Assembly: GCA_937864255.1 (NCBI GenBank)
Contig: CALMIT010000583.1
Location: forward strand, 1-5,083
DNA: 5,083 nucleotides
From: an uncultured Saprospiraceae bacterium
Lineage (GTDB): Bacteria > Bacteroidota > Bacteroidia > Chitinophagales > Saprospiraceae
Direction of reading: 5' to 3'
Of the stretch, positions 1 through 4,981 are shown piece by piece. The notes beneath the pieces were generated by a model that was given only the letters and a program-made list of their open reading frames with translations, made no database searches and was not told the DNA's origin. Position numbers and translations under genes: made by a program. Within the stretch, counting starts at the first letter, position 1; each line of letters starts with the position of its first letter.

Positions 1-165
1 ATTATCGAATACCTGACCGAGCCAGAAGAAATTGCAGAACTCTTTGAAAAACAGGTAGATATGATCATTGATGGGAGCGTGGGAGGCAACGTTCCCTCCG
101 CGCTGATTGATTGCACGGTCATGCCGCCAGAACTTATCCGTGAAGGCCCCGCCGAGATGCGATAA
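1..165 (+). CDS. Sua5/YciO/YrdC-family protein (L-threonylcarbamoyladenylate synthase-like), C-terminal fragment
   Basis: The window opens inside this gene. Reading frame 1 is open from base 1 and encodes 54 residues before TAA at 163-165. The visible tail contains IEYLTEPEEI, then MIIDGSVGGNVPSALIDCT and ELIREG. This pattern (acidic helix, V/I-DG-GGN-x-PS-x-x-x-D-C/L-T, then E-x-I-R-x-G) matches the C-terminal end of Sua5/YciO/YrdC-fold proteins, and most closely the roughly 205-residue YciO-like form common in Bacteroidota. Family members with proven activity make threonylcarbamoyl-AMP from threonine, bicarbonate and ATP for the t6A37 modification of ANN-decoding tRNAs. The activity of YciO-type members is less certain. 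The family's usual STV before the aspartate reads SALID here. The ATP-binding and catalytic part lies outside the window, so function cannot be confirmed. Family assignment is fairly secure and exact activity is inferred. Confidence 0.82.
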   Translation: MIEYLTEPEEIAELFEKQVDMIIDGSVGGNVPSALIDCTVMPPELIREGPAEMR

Positions 166-192
166 AGGAAATATTTGTCTGAAATTGTTTTC

Positions 193-200
193 TACATTTG
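193..200 (+). promoter_or_regulatory. Candidate Bacteroidota -7 box (TACATTTG) ahead of the DUF368 gene
   Basis: TACATTTG fits the Bacteroidota -7 consensus TAnnTTTG exactly and lies 17 bases before the chosen ATG of the DUF368 gene, in the 52-base gap after the Sua5-family stop codon. The partner -33 element is weak. The nearest TTTG (174-177) is only 15 bases upstream of the box, shorter than the usual spacing of about 19-21. If active it would give a leader of roughly ten bases. Read-through from the upstream gene is an equally good alternative. Confidence 0.3.
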
Positions 201-217
201 CCTTTCAATTTCTCAAA

Positions 218-1177
218 ATGAACGAATCTATCAATTGGAAAAACGCGCTGCCTGTTTTTTTGAAAGGCGCGGCGATGGGTATCGCGGAAGTGATTCCGGG
301 CGTTTCGGGCGGCACGATTGCATTTATTTCCGGCATTTATGAGCGGCTGCTGCGCGCCATAAAAGCCTTCGGACCAGAAGCCATTCAGGGTTTCCGGCAG
401 GGTGGAGTGCGCGGATTTTGGGGTTCGATTGATGGTAATTTTCTTCTGGCTTTGCTCTCAGGAATGGCCGGCGGATTGATTTTCGGCGTTTTTGCGGTTA
501 CATGGATTTTGGACAATTATCCGGTACTTATCTGGGCCTTCTTTTTCGGATTGATTTTGAGTTCGGTTTGGTTTGTAGGCAAACAAATCAAAAAGTGGAA
601 TTGGACTACGATTTTAGCGCTCGCCCTCGGGACAGCCGTCGCATTTTACATCACCGTCGCCAATCCCGGTCACGGCAATGAAGCGCTGTGGTTTGTTTTC
701 GTTTGCGGCATGCTGGCCATTTGTGCGCTCATGTTGCCGGGTATTTCGGGCAGTTTCATTTTGTTGCTTTTGGGTATGTACACTTACATCGTACCGACGG
801 TCAAGCAGGCACTGCTCACCTTTGATTCGGCGAGTTTGACTATTCTGGCGGTTTTTGCTGCCGGCGCGATAATAGGACTCGCGGGTTTTTCGAGGATTTT
901 AACCTGGACTTTCAAACACTACCACGATTTTACCATGGCGCTTATGACGGGCTTTATGTTAGGCTCTTTGAACAAAATCTGGCCCTGGCGAAATGTGCTG
1001 GAATATCGCACCAACTCAAAAGGCGAACAAATCCCGTTTTTGGAAAAAAGCGTTTGGCCGGCGCAATATGACGGCGAAACTTTTCTTTTTTGGGGCATTG
1101 TGATGATTTTTGTCGGCTTCGCCGCGGTGTTTTTTTTGGAAAAATTTGCAGGAAATAATGAAACCCGTCATGAGTAA
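218..1177 (+). CDS. popT: DUF368 membrane protein, candidate polyprenyl-phosphate transporter (PopT family)
   Basis: This gene encodes a 319-residue polytopic inner-membrane protein. The DUF368 signature is clear: residues 16-44 run from KGAAMG through E24-VIPGVSGGT-33 and AFISGIYERL, and a matching element ALMLPGISGSF lies at 170-180. The two PG[VI]SG motifs (27-31 and 174-178) suggest an internally duplicated transporter fold with paired re-entrant segments. Several further hydrophobic helices can be seen, for example at about 75-98, 103-121, 131-148, 157-173, 180-193, 210-230 and 293-310. DUF368 proteins have been shown in other bacteria to return undecaprenyl phosphate across the membrane for reuse in wall and surface polysaccharide synthesis. 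That role is inferred here by family. The ATG at 218 was chosen because it begins just before the conserved first motif. The in-frame ATG at 107 would overlap the upstream gene and add 37 residues unlike the family. The 3' end overlaps aroE by 20 bases, suggesting coupled translation. Confidence 0.88.
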   Translation: MNESINWKNALPVFLKGAAMGIAEVIPGVSGGTIAFISGIYERLLRAIKAFGPEAIQGFRQGGVRGFWGSIDGNFLLALLSGMAGGLIFGVFAVTWILDNYPVLIWAFFFGLILSSVWFVGKQIKKWNWTTILALALGTAVAFYITVANPGHGNEALWFVFVCGMLAICALMLPGISGSFILLLLGMYTYIVPTVKQALLTFDSASLTILAVFAAGAIIGLAGFSRILTWTFKHYHDFTMALMTGFMLGSLNKIWPWRNVLEYRTNSKGEQIPFLEKSVWPAQYDGETFLFWGIVMIFVGFAAVFFLEKFAGNNETRHE

Positions 1178-1919
1178 AAAAAAGATTCTGGGACTCGTCG
1201 GCTATCCGGTTTCGCATTCTTTTTCCCAATTTTTTTTTGAAGAAAAATTTAAGAACGAGGGTATAGAAGATTATTCCTACCAGCTTTTTCCGCTTCCCGA
1301 TTTGAATGAGCTTCCCCAACTTTTAAAAAATAACCCCGATATAATCGGTTTTAATGTGACTATCCCGCACAAGCAGGCTATTTATAAAATAGTAAAGTCG
1401 GGCGACGAGACCGTGAAAAAATTAAAAGCAGTCAACACGGTCAAAATCTCAGAAGGGCAACTGTGGGGCTACAATACCGACGTTTTTGGTTTTGAAAAAT
1501 CATTGGATAATTTTTTACAAAAAAACACTGCCACGGTTTTTTCCGCGCTGATTTTGGGTTCGGGTGGCGCGGCGCAGGCAGTCAAGTATGTTTTGGCAAA
1601 AAAAGCAATCAAGTACAAAATTGTTTCCCGTCAAAAACGGGGAACTTACGTTCGCTACGACGACCTCTGCGCCGATGATTTTCGTGATGCGCTTTTGATT
1701 GTCAACACCACGCCTTTGGGTATGTTTCCAAAAACGGAAGATGCGCCCGACATTCCGTATCACCTGCTCTCTCCCCGGCATTTAATGTTCGATTTGATTT
1801 ACAATCCCGAAAAAACTGTATTTTTACGACGTGGTGAAGAAATGGGCTGTCCCATTCAAAACGGCTGGGATATGCTCCGGTTTCAAGCTGAAAAATCCTG
1901 GGAAATATGGAAAAATTAG
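1158..1919 (+). CDS. aroE: Shikimate dehydrogenase (NADP+)
   Basis: The product, 253 residues, reduces 3-dehydroshikimate to shikimate with NADPH in the cytoplasmic pathway to aromatic amino acids. Motifs with numbering from this start: GYPVSHSFS at 15-23 (shikimate-binding serines 21 and 23), NVTIPHK at 66-72 with catalytic Lys72, AVNTV at 91-95, GYNTDVFGF at 104-112 with catalytic Asp108, the nucleotide-binding loop GSGGAAQA at 134-141, NTTPLGM at 183-189, and the C-terminal NGWDMLRFQAEKSW with the substrate-contacting Gln243. The proline that usually follows HSxS is Gln24 here. After strand beta2 the sequence is SRQ rather than the NRT of E. coli AroE, so cofactor preference is not certain. 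The ATG at 1158 follows AGGA by four bases. ATG 1170 is also possible and would remove only MKPV. The ATG at 1110 would overlap the DUF368 gene by 68 bases and is unlikely. Length is slightly below the usual 260-280, as in other Bacteroidota. Confidence 0.95.
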   Translation: MKPVMSKKKILGLVGYPVSHSFSQFFFEEKFKNEGIEDYSYQLFPLPDLNELPQLLKNNPDIIGFNVTIPHKQAIYKIVKSGDETVKKLKAVNTVKISEGQLWGYNTDVFGFEKSLDNFLQKNTATVFSALILGSGGAAQAVKYVLAKKAIKYKIVSRQKRGTYVRYDDLCADDFRDALLIVNTTPLGMFPKTEDAPDIPYHLLSPRHLMFDLIYNPEKTVFLRRGEEMGCPIQNGWDMLRFQAEKSWEIWKN

Positions 1920-3160
1920 GAAAACCGGTGCCTGAATCAATACAAGCGCTGGAAAATTTTTTAAACAAAACTATGAGTGAATCTGCCGGCTCTTTGGATT
2001 TCGACAATACGGAAATCGCCTTTCGGGCAAAATCGGACGAAGAATTAAAAAAAGCTGCCTGGCTGTTTGGTTTGATGAACAAATATTGGCTTGTCGGCAT
2101 CGGTTCAAAGCTCGGTATTGCTGCCATCAAACTGCACCTGCCATTTATCGAATCCATCGTAAAGAATACTATTTTCCAACAATTTTGCGGAGGTACGACG
2201 CTCCTGGAATGCCAAAAAACTATTGATACGCTGGCGCAATTTAAAACTGCGACGATCCTGGACTTTGGCGCCGAAGCAAAGGAAGAGGAAACGGATTTCA
2301 ATCACACCATGAATGAAACTATCCGCGCCATCGAATTTGCCACACACAATTCGACCGTGCCGGTGGTCAGCTCCAAAATTACTGGCATGGCACGTTTCGA
2401 GCTGCTTGAAAAATTGAGCCGCCGCGAAGAATTGACCCCGGAAGAATCTGAGGAATATAAAAATGTTTTGAAGAGAATGGACTCAGTTTGCCACGTAGCG
2501 AACCAGAAAAATATGAGCATTTTTTTCGACGCCGAGGAGTCGTGGATTCAAAACGCCATTGATGATTTGGTAAACATGATGATGAAAAGGTACAATAAAG
2601 AAAAGGCCGTTGTTTATAATACTTTTCAATTGTACCGGATTGACAGGCTGCCTTACCTGTTGCGTTCTTTTGACATCGCGCAAAAAGAAGGATATGTGCT
2701 GGGCGCTAAACTGGTCAGAGGCGCATATATGGACAAAGAGCGGGAGCGTGCCGAAGAAAAAGGCTACCCTTCGCCGATTCATCCGACCAAAGAAGCGACG
2801 GACGAAGCGTATAATTCTGCTTTGAAATTTTGTGTGGACAACTATGAAAAAATGGCTTCGTGCAATGCTACGCACAACGCGCAAAGCAGCCTTTTGCTCG
2901 CGCGATTGATAAAAGAGCGCGGCATTCCGAAAGATCATCCACATCTTGTTTTTTGCCAATTGTACGGTATGAGCGACAACATTACTTTCAATCTCGCGGC
3001 GGCAGGTTACAATGTGGCGAAATATGTACCCTACGGGCCTGTGCGCGAAGTGGTGCCTTACCTGATTCGCCGGGCGCAGGAAAATTCGAGTATTACGGGC
3101 GATATGTCGAGAGAATACGGGCTGGTTTTGCGCGAAATGAAACGGAGAGGGCTTAGCTGA
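1907..3160 (+). CDS. Proline dehydrogenase (FAD-dependent, monofunctional)
   Basis: The product, 417 residues, oxidises L-proline to 1-pyrroline-5-carboxylate and passes electrons through FAD to the membrane quinone pool, the first step of proline catabolism. The PutA-type barrel motifs appear in order: PVVSSKITG at 152-160, FFDAE at 206-210, YNTFQLY at 237-243, AKLVRGAYMDKER at 267-279, ATHN at 321-324, QLYGMSD at 351-357, VPYGPVREVVPYLIRRAQEN at 374-393 with the proline carboxylate-binding pair Arg388-Arg389. There is no P5C dehydrogenase domain, so the second step must be encoded elsewhere. The charged insertion at about 165-200 (EKLSRREELTPEESEEY) is typical of the Bacteroidota and eukaryote-like branch rather than of E. 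coli PutA. ATG 1907 overlaps aroE by 13 bases. ATG 1973 (Met23) would give 395 residues starting nearer the conserved FDNTEIAF segment (31-39) and is a real alternative. The 3' end overlaps lpxB by 8 bases, tail to tail. Confidence 0.95.
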   Translation: MEKLGKPVPESIQALENFLNKTMSESAGSLDFDNTEIAFRAKSDEELKKAAWLFGLMNKYWLVGIGSKLGIAAIKLHLPFIESIVKNTIFQQFCGGTTLLECQKTIDTLAQFKTATILDFGAEAKEEETDFNHTMNETIRAIEFATHNSTVPVVSSKITGMARFELLEKLSRREELTPEESEEYKNVLKRMDSVCHVANQKNMSIFFDAEESWIQNAIDDLVNMMMKRYNKEKAVVYNTFQLYRIDRLPYLLRSFDIAQKEGYVLGAKLVRGAYMDKERERAEEKGYPSPIHPTKEATDEAYNSALKFCVDNYEKMASCNATHNAQSSLLLARLIKERGIPKDHPHLVFCQLYGMSDNITFNLAAAGYNVAKYVPYGPVREVVPYLIRRAQENSSITGDMSREYGLVLREMKRRGLS

Positions 3161-4280
3161 TTTTGGTTTTTTCGAGCGCGGATAAAATGATTTCTGCTGC
3201 CCGCGCCGAAGCGCCGCCTTCACCCAGCTTTTCGCGTAAAAGCTGAAAATCCTTTTTGATTTCTACCTCGATTTCTGGTTGTAAAATTCTGCTTAATTCA
3301 TTTTTCAAATTGCCGGTCGTCAGCTTTTCCTGTATCAATTCAGGTACCGACATTTTATCCAAAATCAAATTTACCAGGGAGATATATTTTACTTTGACCA
3401 GTCTTTTGGCGATTTGGTATGAAAAGTTGCTGCCTTTGTAGCAGACAATTTCAGGCAGACCGAAGAGCGCAGTTTCCAATGTAGCCGTCCCTGAAGTGAC
3501 CAATGCCGCTCTGGCTTGAGACAGCAACTGGTAGGTTTCGTTTTCCACTAATTTTACTTTGTCAGTCGGCTGCGATGCAAGGATTTTTTTATAAAAATCA
3601 GCGGACTGAGAAGGCGCGCCGGCTACAACAAATTGAAATTGCGGAAATTCGCCCGCAATAGAAAGCATTGCCGGCAGCATTTTTCCGATTTCCTGTTTTC
3701 GGCTGCCGGGCAGCAGAGCGATGATCGGGGCATCAGACAACTGCCATTTTTGTCTGAAATTTGGGTCAGGCTCAACATTTTTCACCACATCCAAAAGCGG
3801 GTGCCCGACAAAATCAACCTGCACGCCATGCTTTTCATAAAACGCTTTTTCAAAAGGCAAAATCACCATCATTTTATCCACATCTCTTTTTATTTGCCTC
3901 ACTCTGCCTTCCTTCCATGCCCAGATTTGGGGCGAGATGTAATAAAAAACTTTCAACCCTTTTTTTCTTGCCCATTTGGCTATTCGCAAATTGAAACCCG
4001 GGTAGTCTGTCAGGATTAAAGCATCGGGCTGCCATTTTTCAATGTCATTTTTACAAAAGGCAAGATTGCGGAGAATGACCGGCAGGTTTTTTATCACTTC
4101 CCAAAATCCCATAAAAGCAAGGTCTTTGTAGTGTTTCACCAGATGCGCCCCGGCAGCCTGCATCAGGTCGCCGCCCCATGCGCGAAATTGCGCTTCGGGC
4201 AGTCGCTTTTTTAGAGCGCGTATCAGGTTTGAACTATGCAAATCGCCCGATGCTTCGCCGGCAATGATGTAAAATTTCAT
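3153..4280 (-). CDS. lpxB: Lipid-A-disaccharide synthase
   Basis: The product, 375 residues and standard length, is a GT19 glycosyltransferase that joins UDP-2,3-diacylglucosamine and lipid X into the disaccharide backbone of lipid A, at the cytoplasmic face of the inner membrane. Diagnostic motifs: IAGEASGDLH at 6-15, AFMGFWEV at 55-62 (the membrane-contacting hydrophobic segment), LTDYPGFNLRIA at 90-101, YYISPQIWAWK at 113-123, FVGHPLLD at 157-164, LLPGSRKQEI at 189-198 and TSGTATLETALFGLP at 262-276. The last two bind the UDP part of the donor. The ATG at the right end gives the canonical MKFYIIAGEASGD start. No clear Shine-Dalgarno site or TAnnTTTG promoter box is seen in the 18 bases between the start codon and the upstream hairpin. 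Its presence shows an organism that makes lipid A. The stop lies inside the convergent proline dehydrogenase gene. Other lpx genes are not in the window. Confidence 0.97.
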   Translation of the reverse strand: MKFYIIAGEASGDLHSSNLIRALKKRLPEAQFRAWGGDLMQAAGAHLVKHYKDLAFMGFWEVIKNLPVILRNLAFCKNDIEKWQPDALILTDYPGFNLRIAKWARKKGLKVFYYISPQIWAWKEGRVRQIKRDVDKMMVILPFEKAFYEKHGVQVDFVGHPLLDVVKNVEPDPNFRQKWQLSDAPIIALLPGSRKQEIGKMLPAMLSIAGEFPQFQFVVAGAPSQSADFYKKILASQPTDKVKLVENETYQLLSQARAALVTSGTATLETALFGLPEIVCYKGSNFSYQIAKRLVKVKYISLVNLILDKMSVPELIQEKLTTGNLKNELSRILQPEIEVEIKKDFQLLREKLGEGGASARAAEIILSALEKTKIS

Positions 4281-4298
4281 GGCAGAGTATTAAAATGA

Positions 4299-4328
4299 AA
4301 GAGGTTTTTGGTTGACCAAAAACCTCTT
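4299..4328 (-). terminator. Hairpin between tRNA-Gly and lpxB, probable intrinsic terminator or RNA processing signal
   Basis: The arms 4299-4311 (AAGAGGTTTTTGG) and 4316-4328 (CCAAAAACCTCTT) are perfectly complementary over 13 bp and enclose a four-base loop. On the minus strand the stem is followed by TCATTTTAAT, a moderate T-rich tract that also takes in the last two bases of the stem. On the plus strand no T tract follows. This favours termination of minus-strand transcription just after the tRNA. It starts three bases past the tRNA discriminator base and ends 18 bases before the lpxB start codon. The tract is interrupted, so termination may be partial, and the stem may instead define the tRNA 3' end or the lpxB leader. 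Confidence 0.7.
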
Positions 4329-4331
4329 GTG

Positions 4332-4404
4332 AGCGGCAAATGGGACTCGAACCCACGGCCCTCAGCTTGGGAAGCTGATGCTCTACCAACTGAGCTACTG
4401 CCGC
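4332..4404 (-). tRNA. tRNA-Gly (anticodon CCC)
   Basis: On the minus strand the gene begins GCGGCAG and ends TTGCCGC followed by T, giving a 7-bp acceptor stem with a single G-U pair and discriminator U73, as normal for bacterial tRNA-Gly. The D-arm is GCTC-AGTTGGTA-GAGC. The anticodon arm TCAGC-TTCCCAA-GCTGA places CCC at positions 34-36, reading GGG. The T-arm is GTGGG-TTCGAGT-CCCAT, with a G-U pair at its base. The variable loop is five bases. The cloverleaf is complete with no missing pair, so the gene looks functional. The 3' CCA is not encoded (the next bases are CAC), so CCA must be added after transcription. It lies 58 bases downstream of a small membrane protein gene on the same strand and immediately upstream of a hairpin and lpxB. 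Confidence 0.97.
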
Positions 4405-4462
4405 ATTTCAAGTTCGAAATTTAAACAGGTTTTTTCTTTTTTTTCGTCGCCGGGAAAAGTTT
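4405..4462. other. Short gap between the small membrane protein gene and tRNA-Gly
   Basis: These 58 bases hold a polypyrimidine run on the plus strand (T6-C-T8 at 4430-4444), which is a purine run in the direction of the flanking genes and therefore not an intrinsic terminator for them. TAAATTTC (minus, 4423-4416) resembles the -7 consensus TAnnTTTG with the last base different and lies 11 bases ahead of the tRNA, but I see no TTTG partner at the right distance. The tRNA may have its own weak promoter or be read through from upstream. Confidence 0.3.
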
Positions 4463-4855
4463 TTATCGCGCAGCGCCGTCTATCAGCGCCCAAATCAACA
4501 GGGCTAACCCTACAATAATCGCAAGTCCGCCAATCCAGGCCAGCAGCGAATTAAAAATCAGGGTGACCAAAATTCCGCCGAGTACGAGGATAAGTCCGAA
4601 ATAAATCCTGTTGTCTGAAAGTAGCCCGTTTCGGTTGAATTTGCTTTCTTTTTTGAGTACTTTGATTTTGGATTTCAGCGCTTTCACTTTCTTTTTGTCG
4701 AGCCGCATTTTTCCGTTTTTGTCTTTTTTCAAAATTTCGAAATGCCGGCTCTGCTCAGGCTGTGCGGTATTTTGACGCAGGGCAAAACTCTCTTGCGGAA
4801 AAAATAAAAACAGGCAGAAAAGTGCTGCGAAAAATGATTTTAAAGTCAGGTTCAT
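4463..4855 (-). CDS. Small exported protein with lysine-rich region and two C-terminal membrane helices, function unknown
   Basis: I do not recognise this 130-residue protein. It starts with a typical signal peptide: Lys6, a hydrophobic core at 8-19, then PQESFA with a likely cleavage after Ala25. No lipobox cysteine is placed for lipidation. Residues 43-75 are very basic and lysine-rich (KKDKNGKMRLDKKKVKALKS and following) and could form a helix. Residues 84-103 and 107-125 are two strongly hydrophobic glycine-containing segments separated by a very short turn, so they probably form a helical hairpin in the inner membrane, ending in DGAAR. The coding frame is convincing because it has a complete domain layout, an ATG that begins the signal peptide, and a divergent promoter region upstream. 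Followed after 58 bases by tRNA-Gly on the same strand, with no clear terminator between. Small two-helix proteins of this build are common in Bacteroidota and mostly uncharacterised. Confidence 0.75.
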   Translation of the reverse strand: MNLTLKSFFAALFCLFLFFPQESFALRQNTAQPEQSRHFEILKKDKNGKMRLDKKKVKALKSKIKVLKKESKFNRNGLLSDNRIYFGLILVLGGILVTLIFNSLLAWIGGLAIIVGLALLIWALIDGAAR

Positions 4856-4910
4856 CTCTAAAAATTTATTACAAGTTTTGAAAAAAATTCAGGGGAATGC
4901 GGTTCAAAAA

Positions 4911-4942
4911 TTTAACCTTCGCAAATAAATGAGCTAATTTAG
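4911..4942 (+). promoter_or_regulatory. Candidate promoter for the plus-strand gene at the right edge
   Basis: TTTA (4911-4914) and TAATTTAG (4935-4942) are separated by 20 bases and each differs from the TTTG / TAnnTTTG consensus by one base. The likely start would lie about 30 to 40 bases ahead of the ATG at 4982. The -7 box is the reverse complement of most of the one proposed for the opposite strand. The rest of the 126-base divergent gap (4856-4981) is AT-rich and shows no other feature that I can support. Confidence 0.25.
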
Positions 4943-4966
4943 GGCGCATCCTTTTTGTAAGCCAAA
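4934..4966 (-). promoter_or_regulatory. Candidate promoter for the small membrane protein gene
   Basis: On the minus strand TTTG (4966-4963) is followed after 21 bases by TAAATTAG (4941-4934). Compared with the Bacteroidota pattern TTTG-N19 to 21-TAnnTTTG, only one specified base differs. This would start transcription roughly 70 bases before the ATG at 4855. It is a sequence match only. AT-rich DNA offers many chance matches. Confidence 0.35.
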
Positions 4967-4981
4967 TACAGTTTTTTTCAA

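Noticed and set aside
107..217. An upstream ATG at 107 in frame with the DUF368 gene.
   Set aside because: It would overlap the Sua5-family gene by 59 bases, and the added 37 residues are arginine- and cysteine-containing and unlike the family N-terminus. ATG 218 begins just before the conserved motif.
954..1319. A 121-codon minus-strand frame covering the DUF368 and aroE junction.
   Set aside because: The Lys, Arg and Phe rich product mirrors the T-rich coding strand of the real genes. No support for expression.
1702..2301. A 199-codon open frame on the minus strand across the aroE and proline dehydrogenase junction.
   Set aside because: It has no motif or sensible start context and is antisense to two well supported genes.
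2483..3223. A 246-codon open frame on the minus strand opposite proline dehydrogenase.
   Set aside because: It is rich in Arg, His and Phe with no recognisable motif, and it lies opposite a fully conserved enzyme. It is a codon-bias shadow.
3633..4019. Plus-strand open frames within lpxB, including 3633-4019 and 3761-3994.
   Set aside because: Both are antisense to conserved LpxB motifs and have low-complexity, unrecognisable products.
4405..4420. A small inverted repeat ATTTC/GAAAT beside the tRNA 5' end.
   Set aside because: Only five base pairs of AT-rich stem with a six-base loop, expected by chance.
4430..4444. The T6-C-T8 run as a terminator tract.
   Set aside because: It is T-rich only on the plus strand, where no gene ends, and no stable hairpin precedes it.
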